A stretch of 64,000 nt of DNA from Cafeteria roenbergensis (GCA_008330645.1 VLTN01000033.1:186001-250000); one strand, 5' to 3'; positions 10,601 to 22,045 are shown, numbered from the stretch's first letter. The notes: generated from the letters alone by a model not told the origin. A program made the numbers and translations.

Positions 10601-12268
10601 CGCGCCATCGGCGCCTCCTCTGCGGCCGGGCCTGCCGACCAGTCCACCCCCTCCCTCCTCGACGTTCAGACGCGCCAGGCAGCCGCGGCAGTCACCGCCC
10701 CGCGCACCAAGGCCTCTCCGGCCCCAGCACCGGTTCCGGCTCCGGCACCGGCTCCGGCCCCCAAGCGGAAGGAGACCGCGGCCAAGCCCACCAAGGCCAA
10801 GGCCAAGGCACCCGCCCCTGCTCCGGCGCCGGCGCCGGCCCCCAAGGCCAAGGCCAAGTCCTCCCCGCAGGCGCCAGCGTGGGGGGGCGCCGCCTCCGCG
10901 CCCTCGGCCCGCCCCTCAGCCTCGCTCGACGCCATCGCGGCGCGGCAGGCCAAGATGGAGGCCGAGGCCGCGGCACGGCACGAGCGCGAGATGCGCGGCC
11001 GCCGCATCGACTCCCAGGCCGACAAAACCCTCGCCGAGCGCCTCGCGGGCGTCAAGAAGACCTCGGCAGCTGACATCAAGAAGGCAGGAGCCCCTGCGCC
11101 CGCCTCCCGCGCCCAGGCGGTTCCGCTCGGTGCCCAGCTCGCCACGGCGGGCCCGGCTACCCCAGGCAAGGCTCGCGCAAAGGGCGCCAAGCCGACCATG
11201 CGCTCTCTGAACAAGGCCGAGGCGGAGGCCGCATCGGCTGCCATCCTCGGATACATGGCCTCGGAACAGGCGCCCGACGCCTGGGGCTCTGGGGCAGGCA
11301 CGCCCTCCGGTGCGGGGGCCGGGGCGCCCTCCTCGCCCGCTCCCCGGTCGCTCGACGCCATCCGCCAGCAGCAGGAGCGTGAGGAGGCTGCCCGCGCCAA
11401 GCGCGCGCCCTCCTCCCACTCCCTCGCCGCCGTCATCGCCGGCCGGTCATCGGTGTCCGCCCGCCCGGCAGCGTCGACGTGGGCCGCCCCCTCTCGCGCC
11501 GCGGCGCCCGCCCCCTCGTCGGCCGCCGGCGGCGCTCCGTCCCTGGCCGCCACCATGGCCGCGCAGGAGTCCGTTGCTCAGCGCCGCGCGGCCCAGCAAC
11601 AGGCACAGCTTGAGGCGCAGCGCCAGCGCCGCGCCGCCAAGGGCTCCGCTCCCGCCTCCATCGCGGCCATCCTGGCTGCAGCCAACCCCGCCCCTGGCGC
11701 CCGCTCCTCCCCCCAGCCCACGCCAGAGGCATCCCGCGCCCGTCCGGCGTCCGCCCTTGCCCCCGCCACTGCGCTCGCGTCGGACGCCCCGGCCGGAACC
11801 TTCTGGGCGGCGGCAGACGCCGCGGCGGCGGCAGCGCCCCCGGTGGCGCCCGCGCCCGCGCCCACTGCTCCCACCAGCTTCCGCGTCGGCGGCGGATCCA
11901 GCAGCGGCGCACCTGCCGCCAAGCCCGCCGCGGCCGCGGCCACCGCCAAGGCCACCAAGGCCGTGCCGGTGGCCGGCGCTGCCTCCACGGCCGGCAGCGC
12001 CCCCACCCTCTCCGCCGAGACCCGCGGCTGGGCAGCCACCCGCATTCGTGAGATTAGCGGCTCGTCAGGCGAAGCGCTGGTGGACCTCTGCGCCACCCTC
12101 TCCAGCGAGGCTGACGTCCGCAGCTACGTCCAGGACTTCCTCGGCGCCAGCACGGCGGTGCGCGCCTTCACGGAGGAGTTCCTAGCCCGCAGGGACTTTG
12201 ATGCCGGCGCCGGCACCACCATCCACAAGGCCAAGCGGGCCGGCAAGCGGGCTGGCAAGCGCCGGTGA
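7659..12268 (+). CDS. GIGYF: GIGYF-like GYF-domain protein (translation repression)
   Basis: Three exons (7659-7773, about 8553-8743, 8876-12268) give about 1230 residues. The second exon could instead begin at 8583 with the same phase. Three landmarks in the GIGYF order are visible. First, RYSIDEMLALHKP near residue 60 matches the RYGREEMLALF 4EHP-binding motif of animal GIGYF1/2. Second, a GYF domain at 9424-9600 (WRYLDMKGHPQGPFNTSAM followed by DW) binds Pro-rich PPG-type peptides. Third, a C-terminal helical tail (DVRSYVQDFLGASTAV, then FTEEFLARRDF) matches the GIGYF2 end (YIRAYLGDT..AKEFAKQFLERR). Between them lies a very Ala-rich helical or disordered stretch with Pro/Ala repeats. GIGYF proteins recruit the cap-binding protein 4EHP and CCR4-NOT to silence mRNAs. 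The three motifs in order make the family call firm; silencing activity in this organism is inferred. Confidence 0.85.
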
Positions 12269-12865
12269 GCACACGGGCGCCCAGCGGTGTTCCAGCCCGG
12301 CCCGACACTCGGGGCGCGGGAAGGCGCACTGGGAGCGGTACCGTGAGCCCCACGTCGATGAAGGGACCGTGCTGGGCGGCCGAGACGGGGGAGGGAGGGG
12401 GGGGAGAGGGAGCTTGGGTGGACTCGTGGCCGTGGCGCGCGCTGAGCCGAGCCGAGCCGAGTCCCGCCCTGCTGCATGCGGTCGGAGCGGGTGGGAGATG
12501 AGGTGCCCGAGTGTGCGCGGGACGCGCCCCCCTCTGCCAGTGTGCGCGTGCCGGCCCCTGGGCGGCTGTGTCGCTGGAAGCGGGTTGCGATAGCGCGACC
12601 CCCGGCTCGGGCGCCCCTCCTCCCCCCCTGCCCCAGACCGCAAGGCAGCCTCTAGCACCCGCGCATTGTGCTGCGGGTGCCAGATCTCCCGCCGAGTCCT
12701 GCCCCTGTGGGAGGGCCACCGGGCCGCCAAGTGCGTGCGTGGGCGTGTGCCGGGCCGCCGTGACGCGCTCACTGTCGCCGCTGCACCTCATTGACCGCCG
12801 CCGCCCCAGCCCACGCCACGCAGTCTTGCACAAGCGCACACACGACCCAAAGCGCACCATCGGGC
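12269..12865. other. Convergent 3' region (GIGYF-like / vWA gene)
   Basis: Both genes end toward this 597-bp stretch. It contains a short GAGCC pentamer run near 12443-12460 and G/C-rich tracts. No coding region with splice support, RNA gene or element was seen. Confidence 0.5.
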
Positions 12866-14009
12866 TCAGAACCCGCCGTAGTCCTTGGCTGCCACAGGCG
12901 CAGGCAAGCCCGCGGCACGCTCCATCGCAGCCGGCGTGGCAAACTTGGAATGCGCCCGCAGCCACGACCACAGCTGTGGGATCTCCTGCATCGCGCCCAC
13001 GGCAAAGCTTCGGAGGCGAGCCGGGTTGTGGAGGTCCTCGCCCCTCGGCGCCTCCACAAACTGAAAGTTGTCGCACCGGCGCCCGCGGATCCTGTCGTCG
13101 AACTTCTCCATCTTGCCCCACTGCGAACGACGGCGACGCGGGCAATGGCGGCGGTGTCGGCACCTCGAGCTGCGCTGTCCGGCGCGGGCTGCGGCGAGGG
13201 CGCAGAGCGAGCGACGCGGCGAGGGCGCAGAGCGAGCGACGCGGCGAGGGCGCAGAGCGAGCGACGCGGCGAGCTCACCGGCCCGATCCCTATTCCAACA
13301 GTGACGATAGCCATGGGCAAATCGGCCGCCTCGCGAATCGCTGCCACTGTCGGCGACGCTCCGCGCCCGCCCTCGGGCTCGTCGTCAACTGCCCCGTCCG
13401 ACAGGATTATGAGCGTGTGAAACCGCTTGGACACGCGCACGCGGTCCATGCATTGCCGGATGACGCCAGCAAAGGACGTGGGGCCCGAGCGGCCGATGCG
13501 CTCGTCCGTGACGTAGTCTCGGTAAATGGAGCTGGCCTCTGCGATCGACCCAGCCTCGCCCAGCAGCCTGCACCCCGACGGGTGGGTCGAGCAAACGCTG
13601 TCGCCAAACCCGTACATGGGGATTCGGCTGTCCTTGTCCAAAATGGCCAGAATCCGGTTTCCCAGCGCCGAAAGCACCACGTCGTAGGGTGTCGCGGGCT
13701 TGCCCTCGGCCACGGCCGCAACATCGATGTCGTGCAGCCCCGTGCCCCCCCAGCCCTTCACGTCATTGCTGCCCGTATTGTCGATCGCAATCACCAGCTC
13801 GCTGTCCTCGAACCCGGAGCTTCTCAAGGCTGCGTGCACACAGAGGCGCGCCGTAGTTCTAGGAATGTTGCCGCACTGGCCTGTGGGCGGCTGCCAGCGG
13901 GCGCGCAAACCGCTCGGACCAGCAGCAAGCGGCCCTCACCGGTCTGGATATCTGCCCACGTCGAGTACTTGTCCGAAAATGACTCTCTACGCGAGGAGCA
14001 GGTTCCCAT
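12866..14009 (-). CDS. Copine/RGLG-type vWA protein, likely N-myristoylated
   Basis: Three minus-strand exons (14009-13940, 13829-13279, 13120-12866) encode 291 residues. The start MGTCSSRRESF has Gly2 and Cys4, the pattern for N-myristoylation plus palmitoylation as in RGLG proteins. FSDKYSTWADIQTG follows, as in the RGLG/copine vWA (FSDKYQTL). The metal site reads IDNTGSN where copines have DxTxSN; SGPTSFAGVI, LIILSDGAVDD and MEKFDDRIRGRRCDNFQFVE complete the domain. Plant RGLG proteins add a C-terminal RING that makes them ubiquitin ligases; here the protein stops about 40 residues after the vWA with no RING, so it is more likely a membrane-tethered protein-binding module. It is on the same strand as the lipase gene, 220 bp downstream of it. 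Confidence 0.85.
13191..13273. repeat. 25-bp minisatellite inside an intron, next to the donor
   Basis: The unit GCGGCGAGGGCGCAGAGCGA plus GCGAC is repeated three times exactly (13191-13215, 13216-13240, 13241-13265) with 8 more bases of a fourth copy. It fills just over half of the 158-bp second intron of the vWA gene and stops 3 bases before the GT of the donor (13278-13277 on the minus strand). Confidence 0.95.
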
Positions 14010-14229
14010 GGAGCCCGCGCGAGTGCCCGCTGCCGCCTGGAGCGCGCCGTGCCGCGCCGGCTCTGCCCGCGCGTGCTGGGCCCTTGCCGCCTGGGCGCGC
14101 CCAGCAGCGTGTGTGTGCGGCTGTGACGGGGCTTTCTTTGCGTGCGCATGCGACTTGACGGCCGCCCTGCGCAACGCGGAGGCCCGGGTCGAGGCCGAGC
14201 CAAAAGCCCATCTCCCGCTGCAACTCATT

Positions 14230-16574
14230 TCACAACCCTGACGAACCGCACGCAACTCGATTGCTGCCAGTCGCAGCGTCTGCTCGCAAGCTTGCCCTTG
14301 CCCGCTCGCTCGCCGCCAGCGCTCCGACGACCTGCTCCAGCACCGACCGGGCAAGCTCGCCGTCGCACGGCGAGGGCACGATGCCGAGGTGGTCACTCTC
14401 AACCCGGAGCACGTGCCAGACGCCGAGCTCAGCCGCCTCCCCGGCCCGGGGCAGCCCCTCGCGCACCGGCGCGTGCCTGCAGGCCCCGCCGTCGGCGTCG
14501 TAGACCAGCGGGGCGGTCTGCGTGAACTCCGAGGCCAGTCCGTCGTGGCCCCCCTGAAGCCACCGCTTGGCGCTGAAACCGGGCACTGCGGTGGCGAAGT
14601 GCGAGTCCGTCCACTCGGTGGCGTGCGTGGCCGACCGCAACAGCGTCAGGAGCCACGCCTTGCCGGCCAACAGGGCCGAAGCAGGCAGACTGGTGCCTGA
14701 CTGGCCAGCGCTGGCGGTGCTGCACACGCCGACCGTGGCGCGCCCTTGGGCCGCTGCTCCGTGCCGCGGAACTGACCCGTCGGTGGGCGTGGGCGACGAT
14801 GCAGACCAGCAATCGGTGGTGTCGGAACGACGCGGCGAAGTGGCCCCCGGCAGAGCCGCAAGGCGGCTCGCGCCAGGCGCCCTCGCCGCGCCGCTTCCCC
14901 TTGCAGCTCCAGCGTCGCCCGCAGCAGCCCCAGCCCTGGCCGCGCCCGAGGCACAGCGCAGGCACGTCGCCGGCAGAGCCACAACGGCATGCAACAGGCC
15001 CGATGCCCACTCCAGTCCCCACGCCGCGGGCGTTGGCCCAGGCGGGGGCGCATTCGAACTCTGGCGCGAGACTGCCGACCCGCCCGTCTCCGCCGCGACG
15101 GCCGCTGTCGCGACGTCACGCTCGCGGGAGAGTCCCTTTCCCGCCCCCATTCCCACCACGCTCGCAAACATGACCCCCGGCTGCGCGGTCGTCCTGCGAT
15201 TGAGCCTTGCGGCCCCGTGCACGCTCAGGTCGAACGGGGCGCAGTTCGTTGTCTGGTAGAGGCGCGACCTTCCGCCGGGGATGAGGCCCCGCACGATGTC
15301 GACGAAACCGCCGACGACCCCGGCGGCGCTTCTGGCCAGCCCCAGGTGCGTCAGCTGAAAATCCAGTCCCAGGCCGCGAAGCGCATCCAGGTCCGCCCAT
15401 TCTGCCGCATGCACGGCTGCGCCGAGAAGGTGCCCGGCCGAGAACCAGCGCACGTACGCCACCGACGCGTCGCTCCATTGGGCGGACTGAAGAGCAGCCT
15501 TTGCGGCGGTTGCGGCGGCCGCACCCTCGGGCGCAGTTGCTTGCCCGGGCGAACGCGACTCGCTCGCGGCTGGCGGGGCGCTCAAACCGCGGCTAGCGGC
15601 CCCCCGCTGCTCGGCGTCCCACTGGGCCAGGACGGCGGGGTCCGCGCCCAGCGTGCTCGTGGCGAGGGCGCCGCACAGGGGGGCGGACACGGCGACGCAG
15701 CTCGCGACCCACTCGGCTGACGTGTTGGGGTGGCTCGCAAACGCTCGCTCGTGAAGCAGCTGGATCAGCATGCGGGCCGTCTGGCCGCCAAAGGAGTGGC
15801 CGATGAGGTGCACGGGCCGCTGTGCGCTCCATTCGGGATGCAGCGCGGAGCGGGAAGGAATCGTGGCGCCGAATCGCTCGCAGCCGTGGCGGGCTGCATG
15901 GGCCTCTCCGTAGTCCACCCGGCCTCCAACCAGCGCGTAGAACACCTGGCACGCCCGCTCGTGCACCGAGCCGACGCCGCTCACGGCGGGGCACAGGCAC
16001 CTGGCGCGGTGCTGCTCGTCGTCGATTTCGCCAGTCAGCGCGCCCCAGTAGCGTCGCAGCCCACTGCGGCACAATGCCAGGCACGGCCGCAAAACGGCGG
16101 AGGGAGCACGCGATTGGGCACAGACAGCCTTGCTGCCAGGCGAGAAAGGGCGGCTGTGCTGGGTGGGGCTGGCGCTTGAGCGCGCAATGGCGGCTGCTTG
16201 CTGTTGCTAAGGGTCCGTGGCGAAAGCTGCCCGCTCGCGGCAACTGCCTCGCCCAGCCGGGCTCGGCCCCGCTCCTCCCCGTCCAGAACCTAGAGCGAGG
16301 AGCTGGGCGCCGCGCACCGGAAGGCGGCGGGCTTGGGGCCGTGCCGCGAGGCACGGCGGCGCCTGAGCGTGCGCCTGGGGGCCAAAAAAGCCAGCGGACG
16401 CTTGAAGCCACGTCACACACATCGGGCCAGCCCCGCTCGCGTGGAAGGGGAGGTCCCGGCCCGCAACCAGCTCCTGTCTCACGTTGAAGGCGCCAGAAAG
16501 CCAGGAATGCAGACCACAGGGAAGCCCAGGGACGCCTTTGGCTCTTGCAGGCGCGTCGGTGCTGGGCCGGACAT
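14230..16574 (-). CDS. Lipase, alpha/beta hydrolase of bacterial family I.5 type
   Basis: Two minus-strand exons (16574-16483, 16063-14230) encode 641 residues. Exon 1 starts MSGPAPTRLQEPKA and supplies the oxyanion strand PVVCIPGFLAPST. Exon 2 continues LRRYWGALTGEID, ALVGGRVDYGEAHAARHG and VHLIGHSFGGQTARML, and later FDLSVHGAARLN. These match, in order, the Geobacillus/Staphylococcus lipases (KYWGGVRGDIE, VGGTVDYGAAHAAKHG, IHIIAHSQGGQTARML, YDLSVPGAEKLN). The nucleophile should be Ser121 in GHSFGG; the acid and base are probably Asp in GGHDGLASEF and His in VESDHLGIV. Odd points: PGF replaces the usual HGF at the oxyanion loop, there is no signal peptide although bacterial relatives are secreted, and a large Ala/Gly-rich insertion sits in the second half. 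It would hydrolyse lipid esters inside the cell; the substrate is unknown. Confidence 0.8.
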
Positions 16575-17085
16575 TGTCGGCCGCCGCTTGTCGCAGCGCC
16601 AGGAGGCAGACAAGTTCGCGAGAGGGCCCAGAGACGGTCTCTATCGTGTGACAGAGGTGCCGGGTTGCTCCCCTTGAGCTGAGGCCCGCGTGGTCGGAGG
16701 TGTCCTTGCCGAATTGTCTCGGCCGTCGCGCAGCCGAACCATTGCTCCCGAATATTTCGAGGCGGGCTGAATATTGGGCCCAGCTCCCCAGCCGCCGCTG
16801 GTCCTCGGCAGCCGGCCTGCGCAAGGGCGGCTCAGACGCCGATGCGCACCAGCAAGGCGCCTAGTCGTGGCGCGCCGTCCCGTGTCGAATCGCTGCGGGC
16901 CTCCCCCCAGGGCTTGGCGCAATACTCTGCAGCAAATACCAGCCGGTTGCAAGCTTGGAAGCAGAGTGCGCGCCGCCGTCGAACTGGCGTTGCTGAGAGT
17001 TGCACTCGGGGCTGGGAGAGTTGCCCCGTGTGCCCGCGGCGAGCCTCGCCCGCGGACCGCTGGGCCACCTTTGCCTCGTCGGACC
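16575..17085. promoter_or_regulatory. Shared divergent promoter region (lipase / channel)
   Basis: The 511 bp separates two outward-facing start codons and must contain both promoters. Composition drops in GC around 16730-16780 and 16920-16960. No motif was recognised. Confidence 0.4.
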
Positions 17086-20000
17086 ATGGCTCACCCTGCG
17101 TCGCCGCTGAGCCTTGCCAGCAAGAACAGCTCCAGCGCGTACCGCAGCTCTGAAACCGTTATGCAAGGCGAACCCGACTGGCAGCCGCCGAGCCCCGAGC
17201 TGGTGAGCCCGCACGGGCTGCGAAGGCGCCAGGGAGTCGCCCCAGCGTCAAATTGGGGGCAGTTTCGCAGGACAGCGCACGAGGAGGCGAAGGCGAGCAA
17301 ATCGAGGCCGCGCGCGAGGGTTCCATCAACCTCTTTCTGCGAGTCTGCGTCCGCAGGCAGTCCTCAAGGCCCGGAAAGCAATGTTTCAGGAGGGCAAGGC
17401 GTCCTGCTGCTGTGGCTCCGACGATGAGCTCAACGACCTTGGCCCAGGCATCGCCCTGTACTTCATGTCGTTGGTGAGCTGGGGCCTGGGGGGGGAGCGC
17501 TAGTGGTGGCGCGTGCGCGCGAACGGCAGCCGCCGCCTGCCCTCGTCTGCCTTGCGCGGAGACGCGTGACGCGGCGCCCTCGCGTCTCGAGCCTCTATGC
17601 CGGGCGCCCGCAACTCTCTCTGCATCGCGCGCAGAAGCTGCTGGGTCTCTTGTTCCTTGCCATGGCAGTCGTCGCGTCGCCTGTGGTTTTCATTGGCGTG
17701 GCCGGCAGCCAACTGTCCGAGGAGGACAAGGACGCTCTGTACATGGCCGCCTCTAGCATTGCCAACATTGGCTTCGACAAGGACCGAGCGCTTCCGGAGC
17801 CCAGCAATGCCACGCTCAATGCGGGCGCTTTGCCAGTCTACGATCTGCCCCTGGTCGGCGCGTTCACGGAAAGCGACTTGGCCATGGTGGTGACGTATTC
17901 GGTGCTGGTGAATGCGCTGCTGTTCGTCGGGTTCGTGTGGTGGTACCCCAAGTTCGTGTCGGCACAGAGGCGTCTTGCGGACGAAGCAGTGATTTCTGCC
18001 GCCGACTACACAGTTGAGGTGCGTGGGCTGCCTCCGGATGCAACGGAAGAGGAGGTACGCACGCACTTTAGCCGGCTGTACAACTTGTGGGAGGACGATT
18101 GGACCTCTGACACCTGCTGCCACCTCAAGCGCACGCGTCGGATCAAGTACCAGCCCGACACCGAGGACGCGAGGAGGCGGTGGGCCAACGCGAACGCAAC
18201 CGCGGCTCGTCACCGCGCTGGCTTCAAGCGCAACACCGCCAACCCCGTCATGAACGTGGACCACGTCCTGGACATGCACCTGGACCCCGAAGTGGCCGAC
18301 CCCAAAGGGTGGAGGCGGCCCATTCTCGAGGCCGAAGGCAGACCCCTGGCGGTTGAAGGCAAGGAGGCGTCGGCGGAGAGCGACGACGAGTCCGAGCACT
18401 CATCCAGCGAGTCGGAGGCAAGCCGCCCCGGGGAAGACGACCCAGAGGCCGGAGAGGGGCCGCACGAGGCGCCAAGCGCCGCCGCGCCAGCTCTAGCCCC
18501 GGGAGGCCATGCAGAGGACGGCGGCCACGCGGCCGCGGAGAAGGGCCGACAAGGCGCCGCGAGGCTCCGCGCCCTCAATGCGGCCAACGAAGCAGGCTTC
18601 GACGACTTGGCCACGCTGGCCAGAGCCAGCCTCGAGGAGAGCAAGCTGCCAGAACTGCTTCGCGAATCGTTTCCGGAAGAGGGGCTGGGCGAGCGCGCCG
18701 CGCAGACGTATGCGAGCTGGGTGGCCGACGTCGTCCTGGCCAATCCAAATGGTGACCTCCTCGCCAGGTACATGAAGGTGAAGACGCTGATCAAGCAGCG
18801 GGCCAAGTCAGTCAGCAGGTCAAGAATGCTGCGCAAGCTTGGCCAGGAAAAGGCGCTCAAGAAGGAGTTGGAGAAGCTGGACAAGCTGGATGCCACCATC
18901 GATGCCGTCAACGGCAAGTCCTTGGCGGCCTGGAATGACTCCACTGTCATTGGAGCATTCGTCACGTTCGAGAACGAGGAGTCGCGCCAGCGCTGTCTGA
19001 TTGACTACTCGACCCAGCGGCGGTGCTGTGCAGGCCTTCCCCGGCCGCTCAAGTTTCGCGGCAAGCACGACCTGGAGGTCACGGAGGCCAACGAGCCCGA
19101 CGACGTGGAGTGGGAGAACTTGGAAGTGTCGGACTCGTCCAGGTGCGCACGCCAGGCTCTCACGGCCTGCGTCGCGGCCGTCATGCTCGTTGCCTCGCTT
19201 CTCGTGGTCGTCGCGGCAAACACAGCCAAGAGCGAATTCACCAGCACGCTTCCTGCCACCTCTGTGTGCGCCTCTGGCCTGCCAGCGGTTCGCTACGGAG
19301 GATACGATAGAGTTCCAGACGAATTTCGGCTTGTGCGCACTGCGGGCTCGGACTGCGACGTCATCGCTGCAAACAGAACTGCTCAGATTCGGGCCGGGAC
19401 GACTGCGCCTGGGGACGGAGTGCACGGCTCGTCGGCGACGCTCGTGGGAATCCGGTACGAGCCCTCCCCGGATCCGCAAGTGGCAGCTGCCGCAGCGGTT
19501 GCCTCGGCCGACCCTCGTTGCTCCGAAGGCGCGTGCTGGGGAACTGACGACACGTTCCAATGCGCAACGTTGCCATCCACGGCGTCGCCGTCGATGCCAT
19601 TCCCTGGGAGCTCCGTGGTGGGCTGCTACTGCATTCAGCAATTCGTCGAAGCCATCGAGGTCCACGGCGCAAACGCAATTTCAGTTGTGCAGCAGCAAGA
19701 AGGGGACCTGTGCCTCGACCTGCTGACCACCTACGCCACAGCCCAGTCCTTGATCGTGGGCGCAGCTCTTCTGGTGGTCGTCGTCAACATGCTGCTGACC
19801 ACCGTGCTGACGGTCATCACCCGCTTTGAAAGGCATAAGAACTTGTCCGACGCCTCCGCTGCCCTGACCACAAAGATTTTCGTCTCCCAGTTCGTCAACA
19901 CGTCGCTCATCGTCCTGCTGGTGAACGCCCAGTTCCAGTTTGTGCAGGACATTGGGCTCAAGGGCGGCTTCCTCGGCCTGTTCGCTGGCAGCTACGCGAG

Positions 20001-21381
20001 TTTCGAGCCGAAGTGGTACAGCGCCGTCGGAGTGGGAATTTGCATCACCATGCTTACAAACGTCGTCGTTCCGCACATGGGTTTCGTTACAGCCATTCTG
20101 CGGCGGCCGCTCAACTTCCTTGTCAGGCGGCCCGTCGACGACGCTGACATGGAGGAGCTCTACGCGATGCCCCGCTTTGATGCCTCTGGAAAGTACCCCG
20201 TTCTGTTGAACGTGGTCTTCGTCACGGTGATGTATTGCGCAGGACTTCCAGTGCTGCTGCCCATTGCGGCTGCCTTCATGTTCGTCACCTACTGGCTGGA
20301 ACGCCTGACGCTGACGCGTTGCTCATCCAGACCAGCATACGAGGACGCCGAGGTTGCCAAGCAGATTGGGCGCCTTTTGCCTATTGCTGTCATTCTCCAT
20401 TTGTGCTTTGCGGTGTGGATGCTCAGCGACCCGGACACGCTGGAAAGCGAGCCATTCCAGTTGGCAACCTACTTTGCCGGCACCGGGGACGCCCAGCTCG
20501 TGATCAAGCGGGCCGCCGAGGCCGCCGAGGCGTGGGATTTGGTCGGGTTCGTGCCGCGCATTCTGAGGGCAAACACCTTCCCAGTCTTTGCGCTCCTCGT
20601 CTCCATTATTGTGGTTCGGCTTGCATACGCCGTGGTGGGCCGATTTCTCATTGGAGCCCTGCTAAAATGCATCAGTTTCGTGTCTTGCGGACTCTGGTGT
20701 CGCGGCGAGCTGCAGGCGCACCAAGTTGACGAGCTCATCCCCCCCTTTTCGGGAATCTTCCACCAGCGCATCGAGGAACAGAACTTGGGCATCCTGACGC
20801 GGCTTCAGGATGACGACGCGTGCGAAGTCGTGACGGACTTGTACCGAGGCAAGCCGTTCAAGATGATGACACGCCGGTTCACTGCAGAGCAGCAGGCGGA
20901 GGACTGGCGCCACGTGGCTGGCGCCCCAATGCGAACCTGGCAAGTGATCGAGGAATCCCACACGGCGTCGTACAGCCTCAGCAAGAGCCCTAAGTACCGG
21001 GAGGCGTACATGGCCATTCGAAGCGGCAAGAGCCTCCAGGCGGCGGCTCTCAAGGCCGAGGAGGACGAGAGTCAGGCGCAAGCAGCCGAGGACGCCGAGA
21101 TGGCAGCGGAGGCCGCGAAAGCGCGCAGTGCCAGGCTTCAGAAGGAGGCAAGCGCCAAGGTGCTCCCAATGCACGAATTGGAGGGTGCGGCTGCTCCCCC
21201 CGGGGAGCCATTCGCCGCCTGGCCAAGCGCAGGCGGGGCCGTCGTGGTGGACGACTCCAGCGCGAACGCAGCAGTCCACAGTGCGGCGGCGACCCACGAG
21301 GGACAGCCCCAGACGCTCGTGACAGTAGAACATCTAGAAAGCGACCCCGAGCAGCCGAGCCAGCCCTCTGCTGAGCCATAG
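17086..21381 (+). CDS. TMEM63: TMEM63/OSCA/CSC1-type mechanosensitive cation channel
   Basis: Three exons (17086-17202, 17357-17473, 17635-21381), all joined at phase 0, encode 1326 residues. A Cys cluster (SCCCGSDD), possibly palmitoylated, precedes the first membrane helix, which the splice completes (ALYFMSL to LLGLLFLAMAVVASPVVFI). Next come a second helix (VLVNALLFVGFVWWY), the RRM-like cytosolic domain (YTVEVRGLPPDATEEEVRTH) interrupted by a long acidic Ser/Glu insertion (about 18360-18530), and the family motif ANEPDDVEWENL before the third helix. The core has about eight further hydrophobic segments, including LVVVVNMLLTTVLTVI and TFPVFALLVSIIVVRLAY. The family forms stretch- or osmotically gated calcium-permeable channels at the plasma or lysosomal membrane. 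Unusual: about 170 residues with several Cys lie between the helices around 19150-19220 and 19740-19820, where plant OSCA has about 30. The tail is acidic and charged. Confidence 0.88.
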
Positions 21382-21422
21382 ACGCGCGCGGAGCGCGCAG
21401 TTGCAGACGACCTGACAGGGTT

Positions 21423-21797
21423 TCAGTCACTCTTGCGTTCATGAGCTGCTTGAGCCCCGGCCGCAACCTGGGCAGCCCAAACTTGGGCGTTGCGCCACAG
21501 GACAACGCCGCGCCTGTTGCGCCATGCCACATACCCTCCCACGTCGAAGAGCTTGCCCCTAACAAATTTGCAGGGGACCAACGTCAGCGCAGCGCCCTCA
21601 GCAAAGCCTGAGCAGTTGGAGAGAAGCCCGCTCGACGCCCCGATATCCTTCCCGGCCATCCTCAGCACCTGCGCACCCGGCTCGAGCCCAAACTCGTCGT
21701 GCAGGCGCTCGCGGAGCCCAGCCGTGGAAATGTCGTCTGCCACGGTCACCTCCACGACCTCGCCGGGCCACAGCATCGGCTTCACTCGCAGCAGCAT
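21423..21797 (-). CDS. Small ubiquitin-like domain protein
   Basis: One exon of 124 residues starting at the ATG at 21797. Residues about 12-75 read as a ubiquitin-like fold: a first strand pair (VVEVTVADDIS), a helix (LRERLHDEFGL), then AQVLRMAGKDI in the place of ubiquitin's QRLIFAGKQL and ALTLVPCKF as the last strand. There is no C-terminal Gly-Gly, so it is a fixed domain, not a conjugated modifier. The rest is a Trp/Ala-rich tail of no known type. It is tail-to-tail with the channel gene with only 41 bp between stop codons. An upstream exon cannot be excluded. Confidence 0.55.
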   Translation of the reverse strand: MLLRVKPMLWPGEVVEVTVADDISTAGLRERLHDEFGLEPGAQVLRMAGKDIGASSGLLSNCSGFAEGAALTLVPCKFVRGKLFDVGGYVAWRNRRGVVLWRNAQVWAAQVAAGAQAAHERKSD

Positions 21798-22045
21798 ACT
21801 GGCCGGCCGCAGCAGCCGCCAGGAGCGCGCCCCTGGGCAAACACGCGCTTGTGCGGCCGACCCCGCCCCGCTGTGCTTGCGCGCCGTCGTTCAATTGCAG
21901 CTTGGCTGCAGCGGCTGTTTGGGCTCTGCCGGCACGAGTAGTTGCAGAGGGGCGGCGCCCATTGGCCGGGGGCGCCCCGATGGAATGAACGATTTCGCTG
22001 TGGCAGCAAAGGCGCTGGTCACGCATGCAATTCGTGGCAGCAGGC

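Noticed and set aside
13191-13273. Regular repeats considered as a CRISPR-like array
   Set aside because: The units are directly adjacent with no spacers and lie in a eukaryotic intron.
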